Below, one piece after another: positions 16,369 to 22,661 of a stretch of DNA of 22,661 bases. Source of the DNA: an uncultured Acetatifactor sp. (lineage in GTDB: Bacteria; Bacillota; Clostridia; Lachnospirales; Lachnospiraceae); contig CAKSAN010000021.1 in NCBI GenBank assembly GCA_934436435.1, positions 1-22,661 on the forward strand, read 5' to 3'. The position numbers and the translations under genes were made by a program. The notes under the pieces were generated by a model. That model was not told the DNA's origin. It ran no database searches and was given only the letters and a program-made list of their open reading frames with translations. Within the stretch, counting starts at the first letter, position 1, and the number at the start of each line of letters is the position of its first letter.

Positions 16369-16393
16369 GAGACCTGTGGTTTGAAATTTCGTA
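16351..16393. promoter_or_regulatory. Inverted repeat over the eCIS promoter, possible operator
   Basis: The 11-bp arms TACGAAATTTC (16351-16361) and GAAATTTCGTA (16383-16393) are exact reverse complements, separated by 21 bp. The arm nearer the gene lies wholly between the -35 and -10 boxes. The other lies just upstream of -35. Centre-to-centre spacing is 32 bp, close to three helical turns, which suits two dimers or one DNA-looping regulator. Binding there would affect promoter opening. The regulator is not known. Confidence 0.6.
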
Positions 16394-16531
16394 GTTTTAT
16401 CCACGATTATAGGAAATAATTTAAAACAAATTCCGGTTTTTGATAAATCAAAAAGATATGAAAACAAAGAAGACCCCACGACAAAACAGCGGAAGTCCTA
16501 CAATGTTCAGGTCTATATATACAAGGGTATT

Positions 16532-18295
16532 TTAAAGTTCCTCTGTTTTCTGAAGGAAATCTCCTATGTGTTTTTTGCTTGCTTTTTTTGTAAGAGCAAT
16601 TTTATATGAGAAATCGTTCATACTATGTACCTGTATTTTTTCATTCGTATATAAAGCTCCGGAAATAGAAGCCAGGGGAAAGATTTCCGGCTCCCCCCGC
16701 CTATTTTGAGAGCAAATGCGGCCTTGCAAATAATCCTCTTCCGAATATAGCTCTATTATACAGGAATGAAAATTATCAATGATCTGATGAAAGACCTGTT
16801 CCAGATTATAGTCATTGGAAATGATAACAAAGTCATCACCACCAATGTGTCCGATAAATTCCCCGTTTCTACAGGCATCATTCATACATTTCGCAACAGC
16901 TCTTAGCATCATATCTCCATTTTCAAAGCCATAGGCATCATTGTATGCTTTAAAATTATCCAGATCCAGATACATAATGGAAAATTTTTCATCCGAAAAC
17001 AACAGCTTTGAAATCCTATCCTGTATCTGGATATTCCCGGGAAGATGGGTCAGTGGATTGGTATCCATGGCACGCTCTACCTGAATGGATATGGAAGCTT
17101 CCAACAGATCTTTCACCGTAACAATCCCCACATAGGTTCCGTTATCCGAAACAACAATTGCATCATACAGCACCTGCTTGGGTCGAATAAGAGCCAGTCT
17201 GGCTACCATCTCTATAGGCATCCGGTAATCTACTTCCAGATAATTATGACAATTATTATTTAAAAGATCTCCTACGGTATCCTTACTGTATAAAGAATAA
17301 CCATACCGGCCTCCCAGACATTTATCCAAAAATTGTTTTGTCAATAATCCACATACTTTCTGATTATTATCCACGACACATATTTCTGTTATTTCCGGCT
17401 GATTCTTCATAAATTCAAATACTGCAATTGCCTTTGTTTCACTGGTTGTGGTGCCGGGTTTCTGACAGATACTTCCGACATTTCCGAAAAATGACGGTAT
17501 CTCTTTAGATATGGCAGATGTTTTATTTTCGGAAACAATTAACTTCACGATAGAATCCGGAATGCTTTGAAGTTTCTTATCCGGTCTGCCCAGGTAATAT
17601 CCCTGACCGTAGTCGACACCCAATTGGATCAGCTGAATCAATTCTTCTTTCGTCTCTATTCCTTCAGCAATTAAATATATGTTTTCGTTATGGCAAAATT
17701 TTACGACTCCCTCTATCAGGGAACGTTTTACAGAATCATTGTTAATATTTTTGATCAGAGAGATATCCAGCTTTACGTACATTGGATGTAGAAAAAAAAT
17801 ACGATTAAAATTGGCATAACCTTTTCCAAAGTCATCTATTGCAATTTGGTAGTTTTGCATTTTATAATGATTTACTGCATTTTGAAAGGTGTCTATGGCG
17901 TTTATATTGGTTCGCTCGCATATTTCAAAAATAACATTTTCCGGCAATATATTATAGCGTTTTAAATAGGACAGGGTCATACCAACCTGAAATCGTTCAT
18001 CATATAATACATTGGGATCCACATTCAGAAATATTTTTTTACGGCCAATATCATCCCTGATCCCCTTTAAAGCCTTTTTTCTGCAAATATACTCTAATTC
18101 CCACAGGCATTCCATTTCTTTTGCATAATCAAACATTTCTTCAATATTAAAACTGCAGGATTTCAGGGAAATGCGGGACAGAGCCTCATAACCGAAAATT
18201 TTCCCATCTTTTAATGAAACGACAGGCTGATAAACGGGATAAATCTCTTTTTCACTTATAATTTCCTGCAACTGTTGCTGAACAGATGGTGTCAT
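16532..18295 (-). CDS. EAL-CBS-GGDEF c-di-GMP protein (EAL intact, GGDEF degenerate)
   Basis: A 587-aa cytoplasmic protein with three modules. The EAL phosphodiesterase domain is at about 15-250, with catalytic residues present: E38 in YEALSR, N91, E124, D154-D155 in AIDDFGKGY, K175, E211 and Q231. A CBS-pair-like region at about 275-405 may bind a nucleotide. The GGDEF domain is at about 410-587. Its signature reads GGDDF (485-489), the upstream Arg of the RxGG pattern is His, and the inhibitory RxxD site reads RNGE, so cyclase activity is doubtful. The protein most likely degrades c-di-GMP, possibly under control of the CBS and GGDEF parts. An AAGGAG lies about 10 nt before the ATG. The gene is more AT-rich than the eCIS genes and separated from them, so a functional link is uncertain. 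Confidence 0.93.
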   Translation of the reverse strand: MTPSVQQQLQEIISEKEIYPVYQPVVSLKDGKIFGYEALSRISLKSCSFNIEEMFDYAKEMECLWELEYICRKKALKGIRDDIGRKKIFLNVDPNVLYDERFQVGMTLSYLKRYNILPENVIFEICERTNINAIDTFQNAVNHYKMQNYQIAIDDFGKGYANFNRIFFLHPMYVKLDISLIKNINNDSVKRSLIEGVVKFCHNENIYLIAEGIETKEELIQLIQLGVDYGQGYYLGRPDKKLQSIPDSIVKLIVSENKTSAISKEIPSFFGNVGSICQKPGTTTSETKAIAVFEFMKNQPEITEICVVDNNQKVCGLLTKQFLDKCLGGRYGYSLYSKDTVGDLLNNNCHNYLEVDYRMPIEMVARLALIRPKQVLYDAIVVSDNGTYVGIVTVKDLLEASISIQVERAMDTNPLTHLPGNIQIQDRISKLLFSDEKFSIMYLDLDNFKAYNDAYGFENGDMMLRAVAKCMNDACRNGEFIGHIGGDDFVIISNDYNLEQVFHQIIDNFHSCIIELYSEEDYLQGRICSQNRRGEPEIFPLASISGALYTNEKIQVHSMNDFSYKIALTKKASKKHIGDFLQKTEEL

Positions 18296-18435
18296 ACTCC
18301 TTCTTCTCCTTCGAAATTAATAACCATTCATAATCTACGCTCTATTAATGTAGCCCAAATATATATATACCGTGTTATGTAACCGTAAAATGAAGGTAAA
18401 AAATTTTCAGCTCTGCCATACTGTTTTCGGGCATG

Positions 18436-18469
18436 AAAAAACCTCAGAACAAAATGTTCTGAGGTTTTT
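18436..18469. terminator. Intrinsic terminator next to the tRNA-Cys fragment
   Basis: A perfect 9-bp stem, CCTCAGAAC paired with GTTCTGAGG, has a 5-nt loop and is flanked by six A on the left and five T on the right. It can act in both directions, giving a U-run of six on the minus strand. It lies 5-6 bp beyond the 3' end of the tRNA-Cys fragment, as the equivalent terminator does at the intact tRNA-Cys. It should isolate the c-di-GMP gene from leftward transcription out of the ABC operon. Confidence 0.88.
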
Positions 18470-18473
18470 AAAG

Positions 18474-18524
18474 AGGCGCAGACCGGATTTGAACCGGTGG
18501 ATACTGGTGTTGCAGACCATTGCC
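18474..18524 (-). pseudogene. tRNA-Cys 3' fragment, direct repeat of 22389-22439
   Basis: These 51 bp are identical to the 3' portion of the intact tRNA-Cys gene at 22389-22439. They cover the discriminator base, acceptor 3' strand, T arm, variable region and anticodon arm, and end just before the D arm. The 5' acceptor and D arm are missing, so no functional tRNA can form. It has the same orientation as the intact copy, 3,915 bp away. This is what integration into the 3' half of a tRNA gene leaves behind: an intact copy on one side and a displaced tail on the other. The fragment is therefore the likely left boundary of a small insertion. Local duplication of the tRNA region is the alternative. 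Confidence 0.9.
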
Positions 18525-18693
18525 CTTTTTGCCGGAAAGCATTGCCATCTGAACAGTAAATGTCAATAAAGTGTCTATACCACCTTATCTATCTACAACT
18601 CTTTACTCACCTCATTTCAACCATTAGTATAAAAATATGAGGAGAGATCAAAGATGGATTATCAACTAAGTTTGGAAAGAACCTACGGAGTGT
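18525..18693. other. Non-coding gap left of the ABC operon
   Basis: About 170 bp without a convincing gene. A 16-codon plus-strand frame at 18,654-18,704 begins MDYQLSLERTYGVFTV and has a GAGGAG motif 9 nt before its ATG. It overlaps the end of the convergent exported-protein gene and is probably chance or a gene remnant. A short CCTCAT/ATGAGG pair flanks an AT-rich loop near 18,611-18,643. No clear terminator for the ABC operon was found apart from the one at 18,436-18,469. Confidence 0.4.
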
Positions 18694-19371
18694 TTACGGT
18701 GTGACTGTTACTACATTATATTTTCCTATCATTTCGTTTTTTAGCCCAACTAACGCATCCATTCCCTTCTGGGTTGTAGCAAAAAATTCATTTTCACAAA
18801 CTTGATTATATTTTACATATGTGGATTCACCACCTGTTTCACAAATTTTGTTTTCATGTTCTTGATATGAAAATATTGGCGTGAATGCATTTTCCACATA
18901 TACCTGGTATATCGGGACCCTCTCTCCCAGGCCATCCACTTGATTTTCAATAAAAACTAAATATTCTTCTCCGACTTCCATTATATTAACAAATCCTCTT
19001 TCGAGGGAGTATGGTTCTGAATATAAACTAAGTGACCAACGGCTGCAAGTAATATATATTTCCTGCCCCACCTCTGGCTCTTTACCCTTATAAACTTCTT
19101 CCACTTTTACCAGCTGTCTGCTTGTTCCACCTATATGTTCCACGTCTCCCAGTGTAGATACCCGTATAATAACAGGGGCCTGCGGTAAACTTTTTGACAA
19201 ATTCTCTGCTTCATCAAGACATATATTTTCCGGAAACTGTGCTACGTATATCTCATCTAAATATGACTTATCTTCTGCTATATTAGTATATGTTCCTTTT
19301 TCAAATATACCAAATGCAGTTATAACTATAACAATTAATAAGATAAAGCATGAACCCCATTTGAATTTCAC
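18694..19371 (-). CDS. Exported or membrane-anchored protein of the ABC operon, unknown function
   Basis: A 225-aa protein starting at GTG, which overlaps the stop codon of the ABC ATPase by 4 nt (GTGA). An AGGGG motif lies 8 nt upstream. One hydrophobic segment at about 7-23 (CFILLIVIVITAFGIF) acts as signal peptide or anchor, and the rest is predicted outside. The body is beta-rich, with LVKVEEVYKGKEPEVGQEIYITC around 87-109 and VGEEYLVFIE around 133-142. This pattern of V-Y-KG, G, I and EYLVF is common in small extracytoplasmic proteins of Clostridia and Bacilli. I do not recognise a named family. Coupling to the ABC genes suggests an accessory or self-protection part of the transporter. 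Confidence 0.75.
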   Translation of the reverse strand: MKFKWGSCFILLIVIVITAFGIFEKGTYTNIAEDKSYLDEIYVAQFPENICLDEAENLSKSLPQAPVIIRVSTLGDVEHIGGTSRQLVKVEEVYKGKEPEVGQEIYITCSRWSLSLYSEPYSLERGFVNIMEVGEEYLVFIENQVDGLGERVPIYQVYVENAFTPIFSYQEHENKICETGGESTYVKYNQVCENEFFATTQKGMDALVGLKNEMIGKYNVVTVTP

Positions 19372-20012
19372 AGCTCTGTCCCCTTTCTTTCAATGCGGCC
19401 ATCTGCAATTTTAAATACCTGATCTGCCAATATTTTCATATCATCCTGATTATGGCTTGCTAAAAGAATTAAAGCGCCTCTTTCTTTTTCCTGTTCAATT
19501 AATTGTCTGATTTCCTTTATTCCTGCCTCATCCAGTCCATTTGTAGGCTCATCCAGCATGATAACATCCGGCTTCTCCATGATGGCCTGTGCAATCACCA
19601 GTCTTTGCTTCATTCCCATGGAATATTTACCAAATACCCTTTTGTCAAACGGGTCAAGTCCAACCCGCTGTATTGCCTCTTCTACTTCCTGCTTACCAAT
19701 CACTCCCTTTAACTGTGCAAGATATAATAAGTTTTCCACTCCTGTCATATTGGGATACAATCCGGCATGCTCCAAAACAATTCCCTGACTTGGTAAAACA
19801 GCAAAGTCTTTGTGCAGTTCTTTATCATTCCAATAAATGTTACCTGAATCAATCTTCATTAGTCCCGATAATGCCCGAAACAACATGGTTTTTCCAGATC
19901 CGTTTCTACCCCAGAATCCATATATATTTCCCGTTTCCATTTCCAGACTGATGTCATTGAGTATGTTCTTACCCTTTATTGTTTTACAAATATTGTTTGC
20001 AATTAATTTCAT
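19368..20012 (-). CDS. ABC transporter ATP-binding protein
   Basis: A 214-aa ATPase of the CcmA/bacitracin-exporter type. All motifs are present: Walker A GRNGSGKT (35-42), Q-loop Q76, signature YSMGMKQR (130-137; SMGMK in place of LSGGQ), Walker B IMLDEP (151-156), D-loop GLD and H187 of the switch region. At 214 aa it is a minimal nucleotide-binding domain without C-terminal extension. The ATG lies 1 nt after the permease stop (TAATATG), the same junction as between the two permeases. With the two permeases it should form a small multidrug, bacteriocin or lantibiotic-type exporter. The substrate cannot be told from sequence. Confidence 0.95.
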   Translation of the reverse strand: MKLIANNICKTIKGKNILNDISLEMETGNIYGFWGRNGSGKTMLFRALSGLMKIDSGNIYWNDKELHKDFAVLPSQGIVLEHAGLYPNMTGVENLLYLAQLKGVIGKQEVEEAIQRVGLDPFDKRVFGKYSMGMKQRLVIAQAIMEKPDVIMLDEPTNGLDEAGIKEIRQLIEQEKERGALILLASHNQDDMKILADQVFKIADGRIERKGTEL

Positions 20013-20013
20013 A

Positions 20014-20838
20014 TTAAATTGTCTCCATTTCTACGTCCTCTGTCAGCAAATCCTTCTTCTGTATCAATAGTCCTCCCATCACTACAATAACTATACATAA
20101 TAGGGTTGGAATCAATATCGAAGTAACTAAATTCAAAGAATATCGGCTGTTGACTAACTCAACTTCCAACAATGTGCTACGATGCCATCCTAAAACGGTA
20201 TGTGCCACTGGATTCAACCACAACAAAACATCTATGATGTCTTGTTTAATCTGCATTTTCGTCAATATGTTTATGATATTAAGTGCTGCTGTGCAAGTCA
20301 TTTGCACAACCATAACCACTGTGAATGCCGCACTGCTTCCAATATTGATTGCAAGCAAATTAACCAACAACACCAAGGCAAAATTCCATAACGTAAAAAT
20401 CAGGGCATGGTATCCTAATAAAATAAATCCACCTACGCTAAAAATCACTTGGTATCGCAGTACAGAAACAATAATAATTGTACTTAGAAATAACAACTCG
20501 AATATGCATATTGTTTTAATTAACTGTAACAGTTCCTTTCTATACCATTTCATTCGGTCCGGGCATCGACTGAATACATAGATACTGGCTGTGCAGAAAT
20601 GACCATATAATTTATTTCCCAAAAGCAATATAATAATATAATTGGGCATCATACGAAGCATAAATCCAATTAACTCCACTAAATTGCAATTCATGCTGAG
20701 TTCGCCTCTGGATCCACTTAATTGCAATACAAGTTCTGACAACGTTATTACGCCGTCAAACGGTCTGATAAACCCTAGTGATATGCAAATTCCGGAAAGT
20801 ATTCCAATTAAAATTACTACTCTTTTTTCATGATGCAT
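20014..20838 (-). CDS. ABC-2-type permease subunit B
   Basis: A 274-aa membrane protein with about six hydrophobic segments (for example VVILIGILSGICISLGFI near the start, LLFLSTIIIVSVL, FILLGYHALIFTLWNFALVLLV, and LNLVTSILIPTLLCIVIVVM near the end). The layout is that of ABC-2-type permeases. A longer frame to 20880 overlaps the upstream permease by 41 bp and lacks an RBS. The ATG at 20838 makes a TAATATG junction with the upstream stop, identical to the next junction, so I prefer it. It probably pairs with the upstream permease to form a heteromeric channel. Confidence 0.83.
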   Translation of the reverse strand: MHHEKRVVILIGILSGICISLGFIRPFDGVITLSELVLQLSGSRGELSMNCNLVELIGFMLRMMPNYIIILLLGNKLYGHFCTASIYVFSRCPDRMKWYRKELLQLIKTICIFELLFLSTIIIVSVLRYQVIFSVGGFILLGYHALIFTLWNFALVLLVNLLAINIGSSAAFTVVMVVQMTCTAALNIINILTKMQIKQDIIDVLLWLNPVAHTVLGWHRSTLLEVELVNSRYSLNLVTSILIPTLLCIVIVVMGGLLIQKKDLLTEDVEMETI

Positions 20839-20839
20839 A

Positions 20840-21682
20840 TTACCATTTATCCTTATTCCTTCCATAAAAGTAAAAACCAAATATTGTTATTATTATAATT
20901 CCTACCCCAATCATTGGAACTGCAATGTTTTTAGGAGTATCATCAAAAAGGAGCAAATACTTATACCAGATTAATGTTCCCTTATTTCCACTCAGGAGAT
21001 TAAGATATGTAGTGGCGTTCAACAGGACAAAAGTCGGCAGAATCAGCAGCGCCCGATATTTTACTTTAAAAACAAATGAGATTGCTACAGGAAGCGTACC
21101 AATGATTCCGGATACAACACCAAAAAATAGTGTTGTAAGAATTGCATACAAACCAGGGGACGCTATATAGATAGCGCTGCCTGTGTAATTACGAACCATT
21201 GCAGCATACTCTGCATTGTAAATGCTTAAGTTCGATAAATCTCTTATTGCATTCATGGGAAAAGACAACATATTCATTAGTATTTCAAGCATAAATGGAA
21301 CCGTAAATACTATTGTTGTTGTAAAAAAAGATGCCCACAATTTACTTTGTAAATAACGATTTTTCCCTAAACGATAAATCATGTATACTTCTTCTTTTGT
21401 CTGCTGTTCTTTGGTATAAGAAAAACCAGCAGGCACAGCAACTAAGATAGGGTAAATCATCACAATTAATAATTGAATGTCAGCATTAAAATATACTTTA
21501 TTCAGGCTGAGTGCTAATAACTTCATAGGCTGATACATTTGTGAAACATCAGTACCTCTGAAAGTGAGAACATTAGTCATATAATTTCCCAACACTATAA
21601 ATAGAAGTAATATAAATGTCAGAATTGCTTCTTTTTGTTTTAATAAAAAAATGGTTTGCTTTTTAATCACTTTTATTAACAT
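20840..21682 (-). CDS. ABC-2-type permease subunit A
   Basis: A 280-aa membrane protein beginning MLIKVIKKQTIFLLKQKEAI, with about six transmembrane segments (AILTFILLLFIVLGNYM; LLIVMIYPILVAVPAGFSY; FFTTTIVFTVPFMLEILMN; YAILTTLFFGVVSGIIG; YRALLILPTFVLLNATTY; IGVGIIIITIFGFYFYG). The opening lysine-rich amphipathic helix and the YTKEQQTKEEVY loop after the second segment are typical of ABC-2 and lantibiotic-immunity permeases. A frame open to 21730 exists, but GAGGG 7 nt before the ATG at 21682 fixes the start. It follows the regulator gene by 54 nt. Confidence 0.83.
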   Translation of the reverse strand: MLIKVIKKQTIFLLKQKEAILTFILLLFIVLGNYMTNVLTFRGTDVSQMYQPMKLLALSLNKVYFNADIQLLIVMIYPILVAVPAGFSYTKEQQTKEEVYMIYRLGKNRYLQSKLWASFFTTTIVFTVPFMLEILMNMLSFPMNAIRDLSNLSIYNAEYAAMVRNYTGSAIYIASPGLYAILTTLFFGVVSGIIGTLPVAISFVFKVKYRALLILPTFVLLNATTYLNLLSGNKGTLIWYKYLLLFDDTPKNIAVPMIGVGIIIITIFGFYFYGRNKDKW

Positions 21683-21736
21683 ATAATTTCCCTCATATAA
21701 CTTATCTTCCATCGTAAGAAACAGTTGCATATGCGG

Positions 21737-22045
21737 CTACACTTGAGTTACCCCTTCCTCTGTTTTATCCTTATTCTCCTTGTCTCCCTCCTCTATATCC
21801 CTTCTTTTTAATTCGGGATTCGCCAGCTTCTCCAATGTCTTTTCCGGATTATGTAACTCGTCACACGATACCTGAAGTATATCTGCTATACTACTAATCA
21901 TTATCATATCCGGAAGATTCTTTCCATTCTCCCATTTGCTTACCGCAGAAGTAGAAACCGATAACCTCTCTGCCATTTCCTTCTGGCTTAATCCTTTTTC
22001 CTTCCTTAAAATTATCAGCAATTTACCAAATGCTTCCTTTTGCAT
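21737..22045 (-). CDS. Xre-type HTH regulator of the ABC operon
   Basis: A 102-aa protein with an N-terminal HTH_3/Xre domain: FGKLLIILRKEKGLSQKEMAE, then LSVSTSAVSKWENGKNLPD, the recognition helix being SAVSKWENG. The last about 35 residues are highly charged and probably disordered, so there is no ligand or multimerisation domain beyond the HTH. AAGGGGC lies 6 nt before the ATG. As the first gene of the operon, it likely represses or activates its own promoter and the transporter behind it. Confidence 0.92.
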   Translation of the reverse strand: MQKEAFGKLLIILRKEKGLSQKEMAERLSVSTSAVSKWENGKNLPDMIMISSIADILQVSCDELHNPEKTLEKLANPELKRRDIEEGDKENKDKTEEGVTQV

Positions 22046-22080
22046 AACTTTGCCCCTTTGATCGTACTAACAGTGACATA

Positions 22081-22109
22081 ATTATACAATTAAGTAATTT
22101 AAAAAGCAA
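22081..22109 (-). promoter_or_regulatory. Sigma-A promoter of the regulator-ABC operon
   Basis: The minus strand has TTGCTT (22104-22109) as -35, 17 bp of AT-rich spacer, and a perfect TATAAT -10 (22081-22086). The start point would be near 22,074, about 29 nt before the regulator ATG, leaving room for a ribosome binding site and little else. It should drive the regulator, both permeases, the ATPase and the exported protein. Confidence 0.82.
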
Positions 22110-22350
22110 TTGATTAAAAACTGCGGATTGGCACACTTTTTTCACAATACCACCATGGCTTTACACTGTCACTTCTCTATACTACAATAATAGGAAATTT
22201 CATACGTTGTATTAGCTATAGTCAAACATGCTTGATAACTTATCATATAACAGATTTCCTTTAGAAGTGCAATTGAGCATTTGGAAAGTATTATAATTTG
22301 TTGAACATTTAGCATAAATTTCCATCTACTCAATAAATATATTTTTACAC
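22110..22350. other. Gene-free AT-rich spacer between the regulator promoter and the tRNA terminator
   Basis: About 240 bp with no credible coding region. The one longer minus-strand frame here runs into the terminator and tRNA-Cys and is not a gene. A 13-bp palindrome TGATAACTTATCA (22233-22245) is present, but it lies more than 120 bp from the promoter, so an operator role is unsupported. If the tRNA-flanked segment is an insertion, this is its right end. I see no integrase or excisionase gene. Confidence 0.4.
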
Positions 22351-22385
22351 AAAAAAACTCAGAATAAAAATATTCTGAGTTTTTT
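22351..22385. terminator. Intrinsic terminator of the tRNA operon
   Basis: A 10-bp stem, ACTCAGAATA paired with TATTCTGAGT, has a 4-nt AAAA loop and is bordered by an A-run on the left (a U-run in the minus-strand transcript) and five T on the right. It follows the 3' end of tRNA-Cys by 3-9 bp. Its core matches the hairpin beside the tRNA-Cys fragment with paired changes on both stem sides, so both derive from one ancestral terminator. Confidence 0.88.
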
Positions 22386-22388
22386 AAG

Positions 22389-22460
22389 AGGCGCAGACCG
22401 GATTTGAACCGGTGGATACTGGTGTTGCAGACCATTGCCTTACCACTTGGCTACTGCGCC
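22389..22460 (-). tRNA. tRNA-Cys (anticodon GCA)
   Basis: A complete 72-nt cloverleaf: acceptor GGCGCAG/CTGCGCC with discriminator T, D arm with AGTGGTAA, anticodon loop CTGCAAC (GCA), and T arm ACCGG-TTCAAAT-CCGGT. The outermost anticodon-stem pair is A-G, a small mismatch. CCA is not encoded. It is last in the leftward Asn-Glu-Cys cluster, and its 3' 51 nt are repeated at 18474-18524. Confidence 0.96.
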
Positions 22461-22473
22461 ATATTTAATTAAA

Positions 22474-22545
22474 TGACTCCAACGGGAATCGAACCCGTGT
22501 TACCGCCGTGAAAGGGCGATGTCTTAACCGCTTGACCATGGAGCC
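22474..22545 (-). tRNA. tRNA-Glu (anticodon TTC)
   Basis: A complete 72-nt cloverleaf: acceptor GGCTCCA/TGGAGTC with one G-U pair, D arm with AAGCGGTTAAG, anticodon loop CTTTCAC (TTC), and T loop TTCGATT. It is separated from tRNA-Cys by 13 nt and transcribed leftward with it. Confidence 0.96.
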
Positions 22546-22590
22546 GCGTGTTATCGCCGCTTGGCGTATCAAATGTATCTGATAAAAAAA

Positions 22591-22661
22591 CTCCCCGAGT
22601 AGGGCTCGAACCTACAACAACTCGGTTAACAGCCGAGTGCTCTACCATTGAGCTATCGAGG
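22591..22661 (-). tRNA. tRNA-Asn (anticodon GTT), lacking its first base at the window edge
   Basis: Seventy-one of 72 nt are visible. The acceptor 3' strand TCGGGGA plus discriminator G, anticodon loop CTGTTAA (GTT) and T arm GTAGG-TTCGAGC-CCTAC are clear. The 5' T expected to pair with the last A lies one base beyond the window. It is the most upstream visible member of the leftward tRNA cluster. Confidence 0.95.

Larger units (their letters stand above)
16269..16531. other. Intergenic region between the c-di-GMP gene and the eCIS operon
   Basis: This stretch of about 260 bp holds the leader, promoter and inverted repeat of the eCIS operon. The remaining part, about 16,394-16,531, is AT-rich with no convincing open frame. 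No clean intrinsic terminator for the upstream c-di-GMP gene is visible. A weak stem with G-U pairs near 16,468-16,495, followed by a U-rich tract, could serve, so some read-through into the eCIS promoter region cannot be excluded. Confidence 0.5.

Noticed and set aside
18340..18400. Promoter for the c-di-GMP gene
   Set aside because: TA-rich tracts and a TTTACG are present but no pair of boxes with acceptable spacing could be chosen.
18372..18569. 65-codon plus-strand frame
   Set aside because: It runs through the terminator and the tRNA-Cys fragment in antisense and is explained by those elements.
18654..18704. 16-codon plus-strand frame with a good RBS
   Set aside because: Too short to support, overlaps the convergent exported-protein gene, and could be chance. 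Kept only as a remark in the gap entry.
22233..22245. Palindrome TGATAACTTATCA as an operator
   Set aside because: It is over 120 bp upstream of the nearest promoter and such AT-rich palindromes are common by chance.
22169..22435. 88-codon minus-strand frame
   Set aside because: It begins inside tRNA-Cys, crosses its terminator, and has no RBS or family similarity.
1..22661. CRISPR array, insertion sequence or transposase
   Set aside because: No regularly spaced repeats, no terminal inverted repeats around a transposase frame and no recombinase gene were seen on either strand.

Overview
The window looks like a chromosomal segment from a low-to-mid GC, Gram-positive anaerobe of the Clostridia, most likely Lachnospiraceae. 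The reasons are strong GGAGG-type ribosome binding sites, sigma-A-type promoters, the tRNA sequences and the protein families. The taxonomic call is inference. Every gene I can support lies on the minus strand, so the biological order runs from right to left.

Region A (about 1-16,400) is one long, tightly packed operon for an extracellular contractile injection system (eCIS, a phage-tail-like particle). It starts from a clear promoter at about 16,340-16,368 that overlaps an 11-bp inverted repeat. The first gene encodes a 602-aa particle-associated protein. Five genes follow for membrane or exported proteins: a pseudokinase-like protein with a C-terminal membrane segment; a multi-pass receptor with a degenerate class III cyclase domain; a membrane-anchored MORN-repeat protein; a secreted TolC-like protein; and a large membrane-anchored coiled-coil protein. 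The structural block comes next: a DUF4255 (Afp16/Pvc16-like) tail terminator, a small beta-rich protein, a DUF4280 PAAR-like tip protein, the contractile sheath, the inner tube, a tail-assembly-chaperone-like protein, a very small DUF6760-like protein that appears to start at CTG, and a second tube protein cut by the left edge. Spike, LysM, baseplate, tape-measure and AAA+ ATPase genes are not present and would be expected further left. Many junctions overlap by 1 nt or are separated by a few bases, so the membrane genes and the particle genes should be co-expressed.

Region B (16,532-18,295) is a visibly more AT-rich single gene for an EAL-CBS-GGDEF c-di-GMP protein. Its EAL site is intact and its GGDEF site is degenerate.

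Region C (18,436-22,460) is about 3.9 kb of AT-rich DNA. It holds a small operon: an Xre-type regulator, two ABC permeases, an ABC ATPase and an exported protein of unknown function. It lies between an intact tRNA-Cys gene (22,389-22,460) and an exact 51-bp copy of the 3' part of that tRNA (18,474-18,524). Each copy is followed by a related terminator hairpin. This is the pattern expected of an insertion at a tRNA gene, although no integrase is present. The right edge is a tRNA cluster (Asn-Glu-Cys) transcribed leftward.

The most notable feature is the pairing of an eCIS structural operon with a leading block of membrane and signalling-like genes. This may be a cell-envelope anchoring or firing-control module for a contractile particle in a single-membrane bacterium. 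That role is inferred from co-transcription and domain content only.
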